In this document: in pieces, positions 1-12,020 of the stretch
How positions within the stretch are numbered: the stretch's first letter is position 1
Layout: each line of letters starts with the position of its first letter
Notes under the pieces: generated by a model
Seen by the model: the letters and a program-made list of their open reading frames with translations, nothing else
Told to the model about the DNA's origin: nothing
Database searches by the model: none
Origin: Anarhynchus alexandrinus
Lineage: Eukaryota; Chordata; Aves; Charadriiformes; Charadriidae
Direction: 5' to 3'
NCBI GenBank assembly: GCA_008711295.1
Contig: VUYV01000298.1
Location: forward strand, 1 to 64,000
DNA: 64,000 bases
Made by a program: the position numbers and the translations under genes

Positions 1-3000
1 TGGTGGCTTCCAACTCCTCCTTCCAATCAGTTGTGTGATTGTGTATGGAAATTCCTCACATAAAAAAAGGAAGGAATCTGAACTTTCTAAACTGTAGTAG
101 ATAATAAAAGCAGCTCAGTGTTAATCACAAATAACCAATTCATTTCCAGCACTAAAAATCAAGCCAGAAGGCAAGTATTTTATTGAAATGCTCCACTGAA
201 TTTACATGTCAGAATTGCCTTTTTTATTTCTTATTTTATTAATCCTCTTCTATTCAATTTCTTAGAGTTATTTTATTACCTGTAGAAATAAGCAATCTAG
301 CAATCCTGGAGATTTATGTTCCTTCCCTATTTATGCACAGAAAATGATGTATGGTAGCATCAATGGAAACTTTTGCATTCTGTGTTTCCCAGCTGACCTG
401 GCTGGAATCAGTTCTGCTCCCTGGAGAGGTTCCATTTCTGTGTCTAAGGCCCCTGCTGTGGGAAGGGGGTGCCAGTCAGGATTTTTATGATGCAGGTCTC
501 TTTTGAGCTGAAACTGTGTTGAAATAACCCAATTACTTCATATGGGGCACAGACCAGCCGCTAGGTTATACAAATGTGGTTTGATCCCAGGTAACCTCTG
601 TATGCCTAAATTTATTTGGTCCTCTACAGGAAGTTCACAGTTGGTCCATGGTGTCACATTAGTATGAGCACAAGATCATACTAATAAATGTAAATAGGAG
701 GATACAAATACCCAGGTTTAAATTATTGATTCATTATGGTTTCAATTCTACCTTGAGATAGAAGAGCTGACATCAAGTAATTGCACTTCTGTTATCAGAA
801 GATATAAACTGCAATCTGCCTGTGTAGAAACAGCAGGGCAATGGAGAACCAGGACAACGCTAAGCCATATAATGCCTTAAAATACAACTTTACATTAACT
901 AGACAGATACCTTAAGTAGAACAATTATAAAGTGTGTAGCCTGGATGTTCGGGGAGCATTACCTAGCTGTGCTGCTACAGCTACACTGCTACTTGGGTAC
1001 CCAGCTAGTTAATCCAAGGTAGCCCTGTTATTGCTTTCCTCACAAATCCAAGGGCAGTAGCCTGAGAGGAGTGTTTGCCTCCTGAACACATTTTTGATTA
1101 AAACTTTTTATGAGAATATTGATTCCCAAGTAATGTTCTATAAACAGAGCTGGCAGGGCACACACATACCTGTGAATAACAATGATTTCAAAAGTTGTGC
1201 TGCAGGATTGTCTTTGAAAGCAAAACAGAACCAAAACCCCTGAAAACCAAAGGCAGTTGCATGTAAAAAGCGAGGTTCAGCCAGCACTGTTATCTGCCAT
1301 AACCAAGACACAGGCTCACCATGGCAATTGCTGGAAGGGTGCCACAGATTTGCGAAGGACCCTGAATCCGAGGACTCCATGAGAGACGCTCACTGAAATT
1401 CTTCCAAAGAAAGTATTTCAGCAGCCCAGGAAAGCTTCATCAACATGTCGCTTTTGTATTTTCTCTATTAACAGTGACTAAATTAAGATATGAAGTTACA
1501 GACAGCTGGAAGAGAGCTTGTAATGTCACGTGCACATTGCTAATGCCCTTGTCTGGTTAACAAATAAGAGCTGATGCTGGATCTGTCCCAGGCTGGGCAC
1601 TGATCTGCCACTGAGCTCTGCCTTCTCACTTAGCATTGGTCACAAGACCAGCCTTAACTGGTTGTCCTCCCCTCTAACAATCATTAAGGTAATTACTCAG
1701 CAGTTATATAGCACTTAGGCTTTGCTGTGACATGTTAGATCTGTAGATTGACCTAAATAGGGTGCTTTTTATTCATGGATCATAAAAACCTTGTAATCAT
1801 AACTTGTTTATGTTTTAGGGTAACATGGTCGCTAAGTAAAATTCCCAGTGAAGGAAGATTTGATGACGGTACCAAATGCCCACTCAGGAGGCTGGCATTA
1901 GCAAAACAGGAGGTGAAGACAAGTTAAAGCAAAAGCAAGAGGAATGCTGAAGACCCCAAAGCGTTAATGACTTCCAAGCTTTAATGACTCGTGTGTGTTC
2001 TCAGCAGCAAGGACTCATGTTTTTTGCAGCACAATAAATACAGGAACTGCAGCTTCTAGGAACTCCCAGGAGAGAGACAATAATAAAAGCATGGTAGGAG
2101 CAAAAACTACAGGTTGGGAAACCTCTGAAGTGCCTTGCAAAGCAGCTGCACTGGCTCTTCCCACAGAGCAAGTGTCCCCCCCGCTAGAGAAAATGAGCAA
2201 AGGCAGCCCAGAAAAGAGAAGGGAAAGCAACAAGATTGGCTTATGTGTATATAGCTGCCCATAAGAAACTAGAATGAGATTTCGTTACACATTCCTATTT
2301 AAATAACTTTGCATGTAATTATTTAAATGATCATGCATCTGATATAAATGTCCTATTTAAATAATAACAGCTTTTACTTACTGTGGAACTTAGATGAATG
2401 TAAACTAGTGAAACCAGGCTAAAATATTCTGCATTCTCCTTGCAGATCTCCTACCCTTCCTGGCCTGTATAAAATCTATTCTTCAGCCAAACTCGGATAC
2501 GGGTTGATTATGGATTATCCTGGCAACTAAGAAAAGAGACTCCCATCTCTGATTATCCATTTCAGATCAGATGTTTGGGCCTTGTCTTTTGCAGACCTGT
2601 ACTTTTAGCTGTGGGTCATGAACTGCAATGTGAATCTCAACAAGTATCAGGGGTCAAAATATGTATGGCAAGTGAATAGAGACTGGATAAAAATATTCTC
2701 TTATGTCTGTAAATCTCTTTGGGCATCCCGTTCCTGGCTTGCATCATATCGCAGCTTCAACCTACATTTGTTCATCTTGTAAAAAATTCACCACCTCATT
2801 TAGAGCTAGTGTCAGTCTTCCCTCAAGGTGGGCTGAAACCAGAGTGATGGTAAAGCATCTTAGCAGGAACTGCATCAAATACTTTGCTTGCTTTCACTTT
2901 GCATTTTCCTCACTCATGCTATTTTTTAATTTCATGACCATTAAATGAATGCATTTCATTATACAACTAATTAGTATCACCACTGTTTTCTAAGATCAGC

Positions 3001-6000
3001 AAGATACACCATAATGAATAATAGCCCCTCTGCCTCCTTGCCTCTCAAGTGTTTGATATAAAAGGTTTATATTGTGCTTATAGTGCTTCCCTGGACTCTT
3101 TGTAGACAACTTTACTTGGACATGACTTAACTTACTGGAAATCTGCATCCCACTCAGTCATAGCAGTGATCCAGCTGGAGTGGAGTAGATTTCCTCCAAC
3201 ATGGACATGAGCCATATAAAGAAACAAGGTATATTCTGTAAATATTTCACTAGTATTGGAGTCCAGCCGGAAACAAGGGCCACAGCAATAAGGGCAGGAT
3301 GAATGTGTTGGCCCAGGGCCCCAGTCAGCTGTGGTTGGCTCCTTCTGCTTCCTGAAGAGACCCCAGGGAGCTAGGGCAGCAGAATTACCTTTCAAACTCC
3401 ACCATGGACATTATCTCACAGTACCAAGACTGAAAGCACTATTTTAGTTTGCAAGTCTGCTTGCATTTGCACCACCCAGTGAATCTTCCAAGGAAGGAAA
3501 GAACAACTGCACAAGCAAGTTTATGTAACTAGTTTAGCTTTCACCTAGACAACACAGCTAAGAACAGAGAAGCAGAGTTCTCTGCATAGTGCAGCTATGA
3601 TGTTACACAGCCAGGAGCCCAAAAGACTGTATTCTGACCAGTAGCCTGTGCTGCTGTGTCTTCCAAGCTCGGAATAAAGTTTCTGAGGCAATGGCCACAT
3701 TTACTTCTGTGGAGACCAACAGTTAGATTTGGGAACTGAAGTGCTCTGCCAAATTTCATGGTGAATTACCCCTGCCACACCATTGCCATGTCCATGGTCT
3801 TCACTGATGTCTTAACCTATGGCTCTCACCATGTGATGCCATTCAGCAGGAACCAGGTGGCCAGAACAGGACATCTCCCTAGCAAAACCCCTTTATAAAA
3901 TGGATAAGAGGGAGGAGAACCAGTGAGCCAAGTATCTATCTGCTTCTCACCCTGGGGCTTGGGTGATCTGGGAGGATTTGCCACTGGTATTTCTCCAGTG
4001 GCAGTGAGAACAGAGCTAATCCTGCCTTTTCTTCGCAGAGAGTGGGCTTCAGCCTACCTGTCAAGTTACTAGAAGGAGTGAAGTTTTATATTCTTACATT
4101 TATTGTTGTACCTGGAATGTATACTACGATGACACTTAGTTTTCATACTTTTGTAGGAACTGAACTAATCATTTTGCTCTTTGTCTGTCACATAGTGAAA
4201 GTGAACATAGAAGACTTTATAAACTGCTTTATGGGTGTCCTAAACCTGATTAAATATACAGTATAGTTCATAAAATTTATTTTGAAAGTGTGAGGAAGGA
4301 CTAGATAATTTAAGGCTAGTAGCAACACCATCTATGAGACAGGAGTTTGCCTAGCAGTGAAATCTATGTCAACTATTTGTGTGTTAGAAAAATAAATTGA
4401 AGGTTAACCATAACAAATAAACCTCTTGAACTAAGTTCCTCATACAGAAAGGTAATATCAGACTAAATATATTATGTGCAGGATATATTGGAAGATTGGT
4501 GCATAAAACAGATGGTGATTTGCAATAGCTAGATTTAACTGACTTGTGGAATTGCTTACCTAGTCTAGGTAGAGCACCAAATCTCTGTCCACAAAATATT
4601 TCAGGTGAATGTTGTAACTGCCAGGTTTTTCCCTAAGAAAGTGTTTCCAGATTCCTTGTGTAAGGGACTCAGTCCTGCTGGTTTTTGTCAGGTTTGGAGC
4701 ATGCCTTGTCTTCTCACACTTTTTCAAGGATGTCCATTTTTAGGCTTGGAAAGGAAAGAGATGCAAGGCGCCTTTGGAGGACAGAGCAGGACAGGCACTG
4801 CTGAAGTCAAACAGGGAGGTTCCTACAGAGCTTAAGCAGGTCCTGAGCAGAACTTTGGAGATCACAATTTTACCCTAAGAAGCCACAACTGCACTTAGCT
4901 CCTGCTTTTGGCATCTAATTCTTTACTAGATCACTCTCCTTATCAGATGATTTGTCCTGTCTTCATGAGTTTTAAAGCTCCAGCAGCCAAGATTTTCAAG
5001 TAGGCTACGGTAGCATCAGACCAGCTGCAACTTTTTCCATCAGCTCTGCTGGTGCAGTATGTCTCGTTTGAAAACCATGCTGGCATAAAACCTCCTGGTT
5101 GAAGTAATTTCAGAATATCCCAATTCCTGTGGAACAGGTCACTTTGGGCAGCAGAGCTGCCGGTTTGGGTGGTTACTTGGTACAGTCAAGAGGGTTGGAA
5201 AACTCCCTCAGCTTCCATGCACCAGCTGCATGAAGTTACTAACCCTCATGAGGGAATATGGAGAGACAATTCAAAGTGACTATTGGAAGAGGCAACAATT
5301 AATGATCACAATTTCCTCTTGCTCCTTCCAGCTCTGAGTGATGGGAGGGCCAGGCCTCATTAAGGCAGTTGGGGACTGTGAACACCTCTGCTCTCTGCAG
5401 TATTTCGGAGAAAAGGGGAAATGGGTGAGTTTAGAGAACAGGTTATTCAGCTATGTGCAGGCTTTGTATTTTGTTTAAATTAGGTTATTGATTCGCCGGT
5501 TCTTGTTGTGCACAAGGAAGAAGCATGGCTCAATGGTATTTTGGTTGAAGCTATAAATAAGCAACACATAGTCTCATTGAAGAGCAGAAATCTGTCTTTT
5601 GTGCTGTTTTGTAAACAATAGGTTGAAGGAGGCAAGTGAAGAGGTCACCTCCCCTAGTCCCACAGCCCTGTAACGTGGCTGGGTCAAGTAACTCCACACT
5701 CTCAAAACCAGCTCCATATGCTGACTCTTTCGGGACCTAACTTCAGATGTGCTAATTTTTTTTGCTCCCAGAAAGAGCTTTTAGGCATCCCTTGCCCTCC
5801 CTTCCTGGGAAACAAACTGTGCCACAGCTGGTGCCACTGGATCATGGGTGCTAGCAGCTCCTGCTTGCAGTGCCATTGCTGCCACCACCAACCCTGGCAA
5901 CATGGGTGCCACTGAAAGAAGAGCAGCAGCTTTTTCGCCCTGCCTGTGTCTTCAGCTCACAGGCAGGCTGGTAGCTGGCAGCAGGAACATGGCTGGAGCA

Positions 6001-8799
6001 GGTGAGAGGTGGCCTCTTGCCCCTTTCCCAGAGGCTTGGAGGAGGTGAGGGATGCTGCCCAACTTGGCTGGGGATTGTCCAAAGGAGATGGAGCAGATGC
6101 TGGTGCAGAAGGGCCACCCTTGGCCTTGGAAGCGGAGAAATGTAGACCCTTGTGTTTCAGACCCCTTTCGGGGGGGGGACCTGTGCAGGCTCAGAGGAGT
6201 GAGGAGGACACAGGAACTGAGCATAAGCAATGGTGGGTATGTGCCTGTGTGACTGTGCTGCAGTTTTAATCTGTAAAATCTGTAAAATTCACCACCCAAT
6301 CCTCTACAAATCTCCACTTCCTTTATTCATCTTCTGCTGCATGAGCTACTAAACATCTGCTACATTGTTATAAACACAGTAAGCAGACAAGAAATTGTTG
6401 CTTTGGGGACAGGTTTAGGTGACTGTTGGCTCTGATTCCTACTCCCATTAGAAATCTCACATAATTTAATAATGATATGTATTTTTCCCGCGTTATCTAT
6501 GAGATAATTTACAAAGTAAAAAATATTCTCTATCAACATTGCAAAGTTTTCTTACAATAATTTCTATCGTATTCTCTTTAATATCTTGTTTTCATTCAGT
6601 GTAAAATTATATAGGGATTTCTGTGTGCAGTGATGAGAATGTGAACCACAGTACTTCATGTAGCTAACCTACAATCAGATGAGTCATGCATGAATTCAGA
6701 ACCCTCCACACCTTCCCATTTCATAGCTGCTTTTGACAGTGAGGAACTTCAACACCTGAGTTACTGCTGCCAGCATCTAGATTCAGCCACAGAACTATAT
6801 CTCATATAAAAGCCATTCTCCCTTTCTTTCTAGCCTATATTTATGTTGCTTCCTTTCCCTCAGCTCTGACCCACAGGTGTACCTCTCTTAATTTTCCTAT
6901 TTTCTTCCACACTGCCATTCAGCATCCTTCCCTGAGTTCTTAAGGCATTGGAGAGCATTATCTGTATCTGCAGCCTGTCAGTTTTCTCCCTCATCCATTT
7001 CCCACACAAACCGTTCTGCCACTTTGCCCTATTTTACTGCATCTTTTAGCACTTCCTCTTCTTCTTTTGACACTAAGGTTATTTTGCTTTTTTTTTCCCC
7101 ATACTCAGCCTGGTATTTTTGAAGCTTTGTGCCTCCTGCAGTGTGCCAGACATCTGCACTTTCTTCTTGCAGATCCTTGAAAATTCGTGTTGTCAGTTTA
7201 ACTCTTCCCCCACAAGTCTCATTTTGGAGCAGCTTGTTCCTGCTGTCATGTTTTAATGCTTTTGGACAGCCCTACGGGGAGCAGAGTGATTGGACAGCAG
7301 CTCTTCTGTCCACCCCCTTTCTCAATTAATGCTGCTCGCTACAGTCCCATCACATGGGAGAGCATCTGCATGACTGTGCACCCTCCCCTTGCTCTTCCCT
7401 CACATTCCCAACATCATGCCTGCATCTGGCCCTGCTGTAGCTTAAATATATAACTTGCACCAAGAAAACCCTAAAATTTAGTACGGGCCAACTTTCCTGA
7501 CAGCAATAAATCTAACGCCACCAGCTCATGGGAACTTGTGTGCTGTTCTGAGTTGTGTTGCATCTGATTTAGTACACCATCCTGCACATCTGTATTCACA
7601 GGAACAACATTCTCCAGTCTGGAGAAGATGGTTTCAGGCTCCTCAGACTAATGCAACCAGTAAGTTGTCTTACTCTGATACAGAATGCTGCCCTGTATAC
7701 CTTAAATATTTCAGCAAAACATTCTGTGTTGGAAGCATAGGTTTTGACCTTTATGGGACAGCCCGTATCAGTACATTTAGATCAGGAGAAACTCTCTGAT
7801 GGTCTTTTGGGATCAGTGTTTCCCATTAGACCAACTGACAGTAAAACCAACAACCCCTCATACCTACAATTGCGGGAAAAAGGAAAATGTCATTAACAAT
7901 GTATTGTATTGCTATTGCTTGGTATCATTGTCTATAGGTCAATGAATTGCAGGAGCCAGTGCTTTAGACTTTGATTGTCTAGAAATATATAGCAAGTGAC
8001 AACAGTAGATTCTAATTTACACCACTCTTTGTGTGTCCTTGGTAAAGTCCCAGCCCATTAACATCAGGCTTTGTGGTGCTTGTCCTTGCCTTGAGTGGCT
8101 GTCCAACTCTCACGCTCAGGTCAAGGCTATGTCAGCCCTTGCGCAACAGCCTCTCTTCCTGTTTTAAGGTATACGTTTTTCATCTGATACTTTCTTGGTT
8201 CCATCTTCTTGCTGTACCAGAGTTTGAAATGTAATGAGGTAGTGCCAGCAGACCAAATCTTGCTTTGTTACAGGGAAGTGAATGCAGAATTACGCTCTTG
8301 TCTGCAGTGGATTAATGCCCCGTTGTTACTGTACTCAGTAGTGAACCTGATGTGCAACCTCTGCGGAGGCAATAGCTCAATGTGAGCCACTCCCAAAGCA
8401 CTCCAAAATGGGCTCTTTCTTCTTTTGTGGGGGAAGACATAAAAACTGTGTTGATTAAACCAGGACAAGCTAAAATAAATGCAACAACCTTCCTAGTCAA
8501 GTAGAACCTGAAGTATTAAAAACAAATGCATATTTCCTTCTGCAGGATATCTGTGGGCTTCTCTTCAGACATCAATACTGCTGCTGGTCCTTAGGGCTCT
8601 GTGAAGCCCTGAAGTCTTGTGGAGTGCTTGGATGATGCTGCACATTCTGTAAAAACTTCTGTCCCTGGTATTAACAAGCCTATGTCCTAATTGGTAAATG
8701 CACTCAGTTTTAGTGTTCCCCAGAAAATGAAAACCAAAGAGGCCGACAACTTTCAGGATACAAAATGAATGTTGTGTTTTTTCGCCTCCTTCCCCTTAC
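1..8799 (-). other. GRIK1: GRIK1 intron 4 (partial)
   Basis: Non-coding sequence downstream of exon 4 in the direction of GRIK1 transcription, at least 8.8 kb. It begins with the GTAAGG donor at 8794-8799 (minus strand). Base composition is ordinary and AT-leaning, with a GC-richer patch at about 5800-6250 that throws up overlapping open frames on both strands without recognisable protein similarity or good splice sites. I see no CR1 copy, satellite or RNA gene. A pyrimidine-rich stretch of plus-strand sequence covers about 6820-7450. GRIK1 exon 5 was not found. Confidence 0.8.
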
Positions 8800-8981
8800 C
8801 TGCTTAAGGATTTCCGCTGCTGTTTCATGTGAGCAATCGAATATCACGTAGAACTCCTTGCCCTTCTTCATCTCCTTGAGTAAAGGCCTGGCGTCTTTAT
8901 TCCCAGAGGGCAGTTGGCGGATTTTGATTTTAATGTTGTATCTAGAAGGGGCTTTGATGAGCTCTTGCAGGCGAATTAGAC
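8800..8981 (-). CDS. GRIK1: GRIK1 coding exon 4 (amino-terminal domain)
   Basis: The minus-strand acceptor is TTTTTCAG|GTCTAATT at 8982/8981 and the donor is AAGCAG|GTAAGG at 8800/8799. The exon is 182 nt; it completes a Gly codon started in exon 3 and ends exactly on a codon boundary (phase 0). The product runs [16 protein letters not shown] through [15 protein letters not shown] to AAEILKQ, part of the hinge and second lobe of the GluK1 amino-terminal domain. The wording [15 protein letters not shown] is typical of GluK1; GluK2 differs here. In mammals the next exon is a short one of 54 nt (beginning ILFMGMM); I looked for it between 1 and 8700 on the minus strand and did not find it, so it lies beyond the window's left edge or has diverged beyond recognition by eye. 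Confidence 0.96.
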
Positions 8982-9554
8982 CTGAAAAATGATATGCAAT
9001 TATACAGCTAAACATCTTGTGCAATGAGTATTTATTGTCACTTAAACAGATTCTCTTATCAGTCCCAACATATTTCACATACCCAAAGGGTAGTTGTTAG
9101 CTTCATATTTGCCAGCCTCCTAACTAATATTGTTATAGCTTTCCCTTTTCCTACTTGGCTTCAACATCTAAATATTCTGAAACATATTTTTAATTGATTG
9201 ATATAGGATATGTTTGTATTGATTCTATATTGCCTGAGATTATTGCAAAAAGGTTGTAATACTTCTTCCCTGGCAGCTAATTATTATTTCAATATTAAAC
9301 AACAAGAACATAGAACTGAAGGGACCTCCTTACTAACTTTCCTATCTAATTATCAAGCATGAGTAGATGAGGGGTGATAGAGGGAGAAAAAGGTTCAGTG
9401 GCCAGAACCACCATTGTGGCTCACTTAGAAGCCAGTGGTTAGCCTGAGTAGCACTTACCAATAATTATTCTTAATAACCATCCATATGGCTCTCATCGTC
9501 TTCATTTCAGTGTACACTGCAATACCCCAGAGGAAGAGCCTTAAATTTTTCTGA

Positions 9555-9675
9555 TCATCATTTTAGAGACAAAATGCCTGAAGGCATAGTAACTTGTATA
9601 AGGTCACTCAGTAAGTCTGAGATCTTATAAAGAACTGAAATATTTTGAGATCCAGCTCTATGCCTCTAAACACAA
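9555..9675 (+). repeat. MIR-like ancient SINE remnant
   Basis: The segment contains the MIR landmark order: a 'cattttagagac' stretch (MIR: cattttacagatg), then 'gtaacttgtataaggtcactcagtaagt' broken across 9590-9615, which matches the MIR core of an 'acttgcccaaggtcac...agtaagt' type, then a 'gagatcc...ctctatgc' portion. MIR elements predate the amniote split and survive as decayed copies in bird genomes. Divergence is high, so the limits are approximate. The 94-codon open frame over it on the minus strand (9608-9892) is incidental. Confidence 0.55.
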
Positions 9676-11852
9676 GAACATGATTTCTAAGACTATGTCT
9701 TCGGCTATCTACACGGCTTATTTGAAGCCAGTGGAGCTCAACCAGTTGAAGATTTGTCCAAGTATTTAAACACAGTGCAATTCTACTAGCTAATTCAGCA
9801 CTCCTATGTAATTTGTACTGCCTCCAAAACCTAAGTAAGATAGTTAAGAGTTCTTTGAGGTGTGTGATTACAGTCTCTTTCTCATTATCCATGAATGTAA
9901 TTTACCCACAAAAACTCATGATCTCCTGCTGAGTGAAAGTAAAAGACTGCCTTAAAAATATGCATAAAGAGAGAGAGAATATGGGCAAGAAACACTTCTT
10001 AGACAAAAATCAAACAAATTATTAATATGAAAATAAATCATCGCCCTCCCGCTGGGAGTAGGTATATATTTGTCTTGTGCGTGAATGTCCTTGGTTGAAT
10101 GGTCCAATTGTATATATAAGGCAAGATGAAGCATCACTATTTCTTCTGAGGTTAGCAAGCGATTGCTATGTTGAGGACTGTTGGCTTTCACTCAAGTACT
10201 GGCAATGTGTTTTGAAAAAAATAATCTTTCCCTCTGTCTGCAATGCTGGGTCTGTTCTTTGCAGGTTTTCAAGTATCAACAATCAATACAGAATATTAAG
10301 CATCATGAGTATTCAAATGTAAATTACCGCACACGCTGTGAGATCAGAGCCTGGCTGGAAGCCAGCCTGTGTAAATATGAAACAATTTGAGCTCATTATT
10401 ATGAGAATGGGGCACATGCTTCCAACACTGACTAACAAGTAGGGGAGTTTATGTGATCTGGCTGTAAAGCTGTATCTTGGTTGTACCATGCACTCAAGCA
10501 TTCAACCCTTGACCGCAGTGCCTTGGCCACTGTAACAAATGGCTACTCTAAGAGGGAAAACTGAGATTTGGGAGGAAGGGTCCAGCATGCAGGGAATATT
10601 GCGTCTTATCCACAGCCTCAGACTGAGTATTGGCATTTCTCTTTCCAGCAACAAAAAATACTTAAGCACAAGTGTGGTGAAGAGCAGAAGAAAAGGATTT
10701 GCCCACCGACCTCCATCTTCTATTGGGGGGAAGGAAAATGCTGTGTGCCTTAAAATATCTATTTCAGCTGCAGGACAATTGAACCTTGTCCTTCCCATTG
10801 CTTCCTACCGCTACATGAAGTGAAGGTAAAGACTAGTTACAGTGTACTGAAGAAATCAAAGAAGCAGTGAAAAGAACTGCAGTTGTTTTTCTGGAGGACC
10901 AGGCAAAATCAGCTGACCACCAGCATAATTAATAGCACAGGAAAATAACCATCAGTGCTCTCCTTCCTATTCCTCCTTCTCAACACATCCAAACCCTTGG
11001 ACGTGATACCACCAAGTCTTGATTTGCAACAAATCTTAAATGTGAAGTGCTTAGTCTGACTACTGGGGGGAGTGGGGAAGGCCTGGGCAAGTGCAGTGCT
11101 TAGGGCAGTCGCTTTTCTGTCTCTCCATCTGGAGCTCAGCCTGCAACAGGCAGGAGGCATCACAGACTGCCCATGAGGCTGGGAAGGAAATAGTGGCCAA
11201 GTTGGGAAGTTCTCAGAAGTGACACATCCTGGGCATTGGCCCCCTCTCTGCAAAGTCCGTAATGTGACCTGAACAGAGACGCAGGACTCTGCTCAAGCAG
11301 GAACTTGGATAGGAAAGATTGTAGACTCCAGCCAGGTGGAAGCTGCGGTGGCTGAGTGTGAGCTGTGAAGGACCTGGAGAGAGTGTTAGCCGGTCCTACT
11401 GAAAGGCAAGGCTCAATTTAGGGTTTCAAAACAAAATATGTAAGGATGGAAACCAGACTTGTTTCACTAACTTTCTTGGCTTATTGTCTGTATTCTGCTG
11501 CCTTTTACCCAGACATCTAAACACTTTCTCCTTTTGCTTCACAAACAGGGCTGGGAATTTTCTGTGTTGTTGAGAAGGTATCTTGTGGTCTCTAACACCG
11601 ATGGATTCAGTAAGCTTTGGGGCTGGATTTCCTACCACAACTAGTGTTTGTGTGGTAGCGTGGTAGTGCATGTTGGTAGAAAGTGTTCAGATACCCATTT
11701 CCCTTTTTTTTTAAATTAAAAGAATGTATAGTTAATTCAGCCAGACTTAAAATTGAAGAAATCCTTTTACTGCTTTGGGAGAAAGTTCTCCTTTTTATTA
11801 GAAAACTGTGTTAGGGTTAGCAATGTTATATGTCTCTTGTAACCAAATTCAG

Positions 11853-12020
11853 AAAGAATTCAAATTCTGCCCTGTGCAAACTGATTGAACTGATACGACA
11901 AAAAGATTTGTTTCCCCTGAGCCTTAAACAAATGCTGGGAGAGCAGGCCGATAAGTGGAGAAAGTCAGGGATTCTTACAGAAGATGAGGAATTTGTTGTA
12001 GTTGCCCTTCTCAGCACCTG
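11853..12020 (+). other. Exon-like open segment, unidentified
   Basis: This lies on the strand opposite GRIK1, inside intron 3. It is bounded by a possible acceptor (TGTCTCTTGTAACCAAATTCAG, AG at 11851-11852, only a weak pyrimidine tract) and a good donor (ACCTG|GTAGGT at 12020/12021). Length is 168 nt, a multiple of three, with the reading frame in the same phase at both ends; the frame ends in a stop two bases past the donor. The translation (begins KNSNSALCKLIELI, ends EEFVVVALLSTW) looks soluble and helical but I recognise no family. The opposite strand is also open, and an open frame this long can occur by chance in a 7.5 kb intron, so coding status is unproven. It could also be a conserved non-coding element. 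Confidence 0.22.

Noticed and set aside
5952..6317. 121-codon minus-strand open frame
   Set aside because: In a GC-richer patch where both strands are open; no GRIK1 exon 5 text or splice signals matching the gene.
9300..9345. Faint reversed CR1 tail ('catagaactgaagggacctc')
   Set aside because: Only about 20 bases resemble CR1; too short to call.
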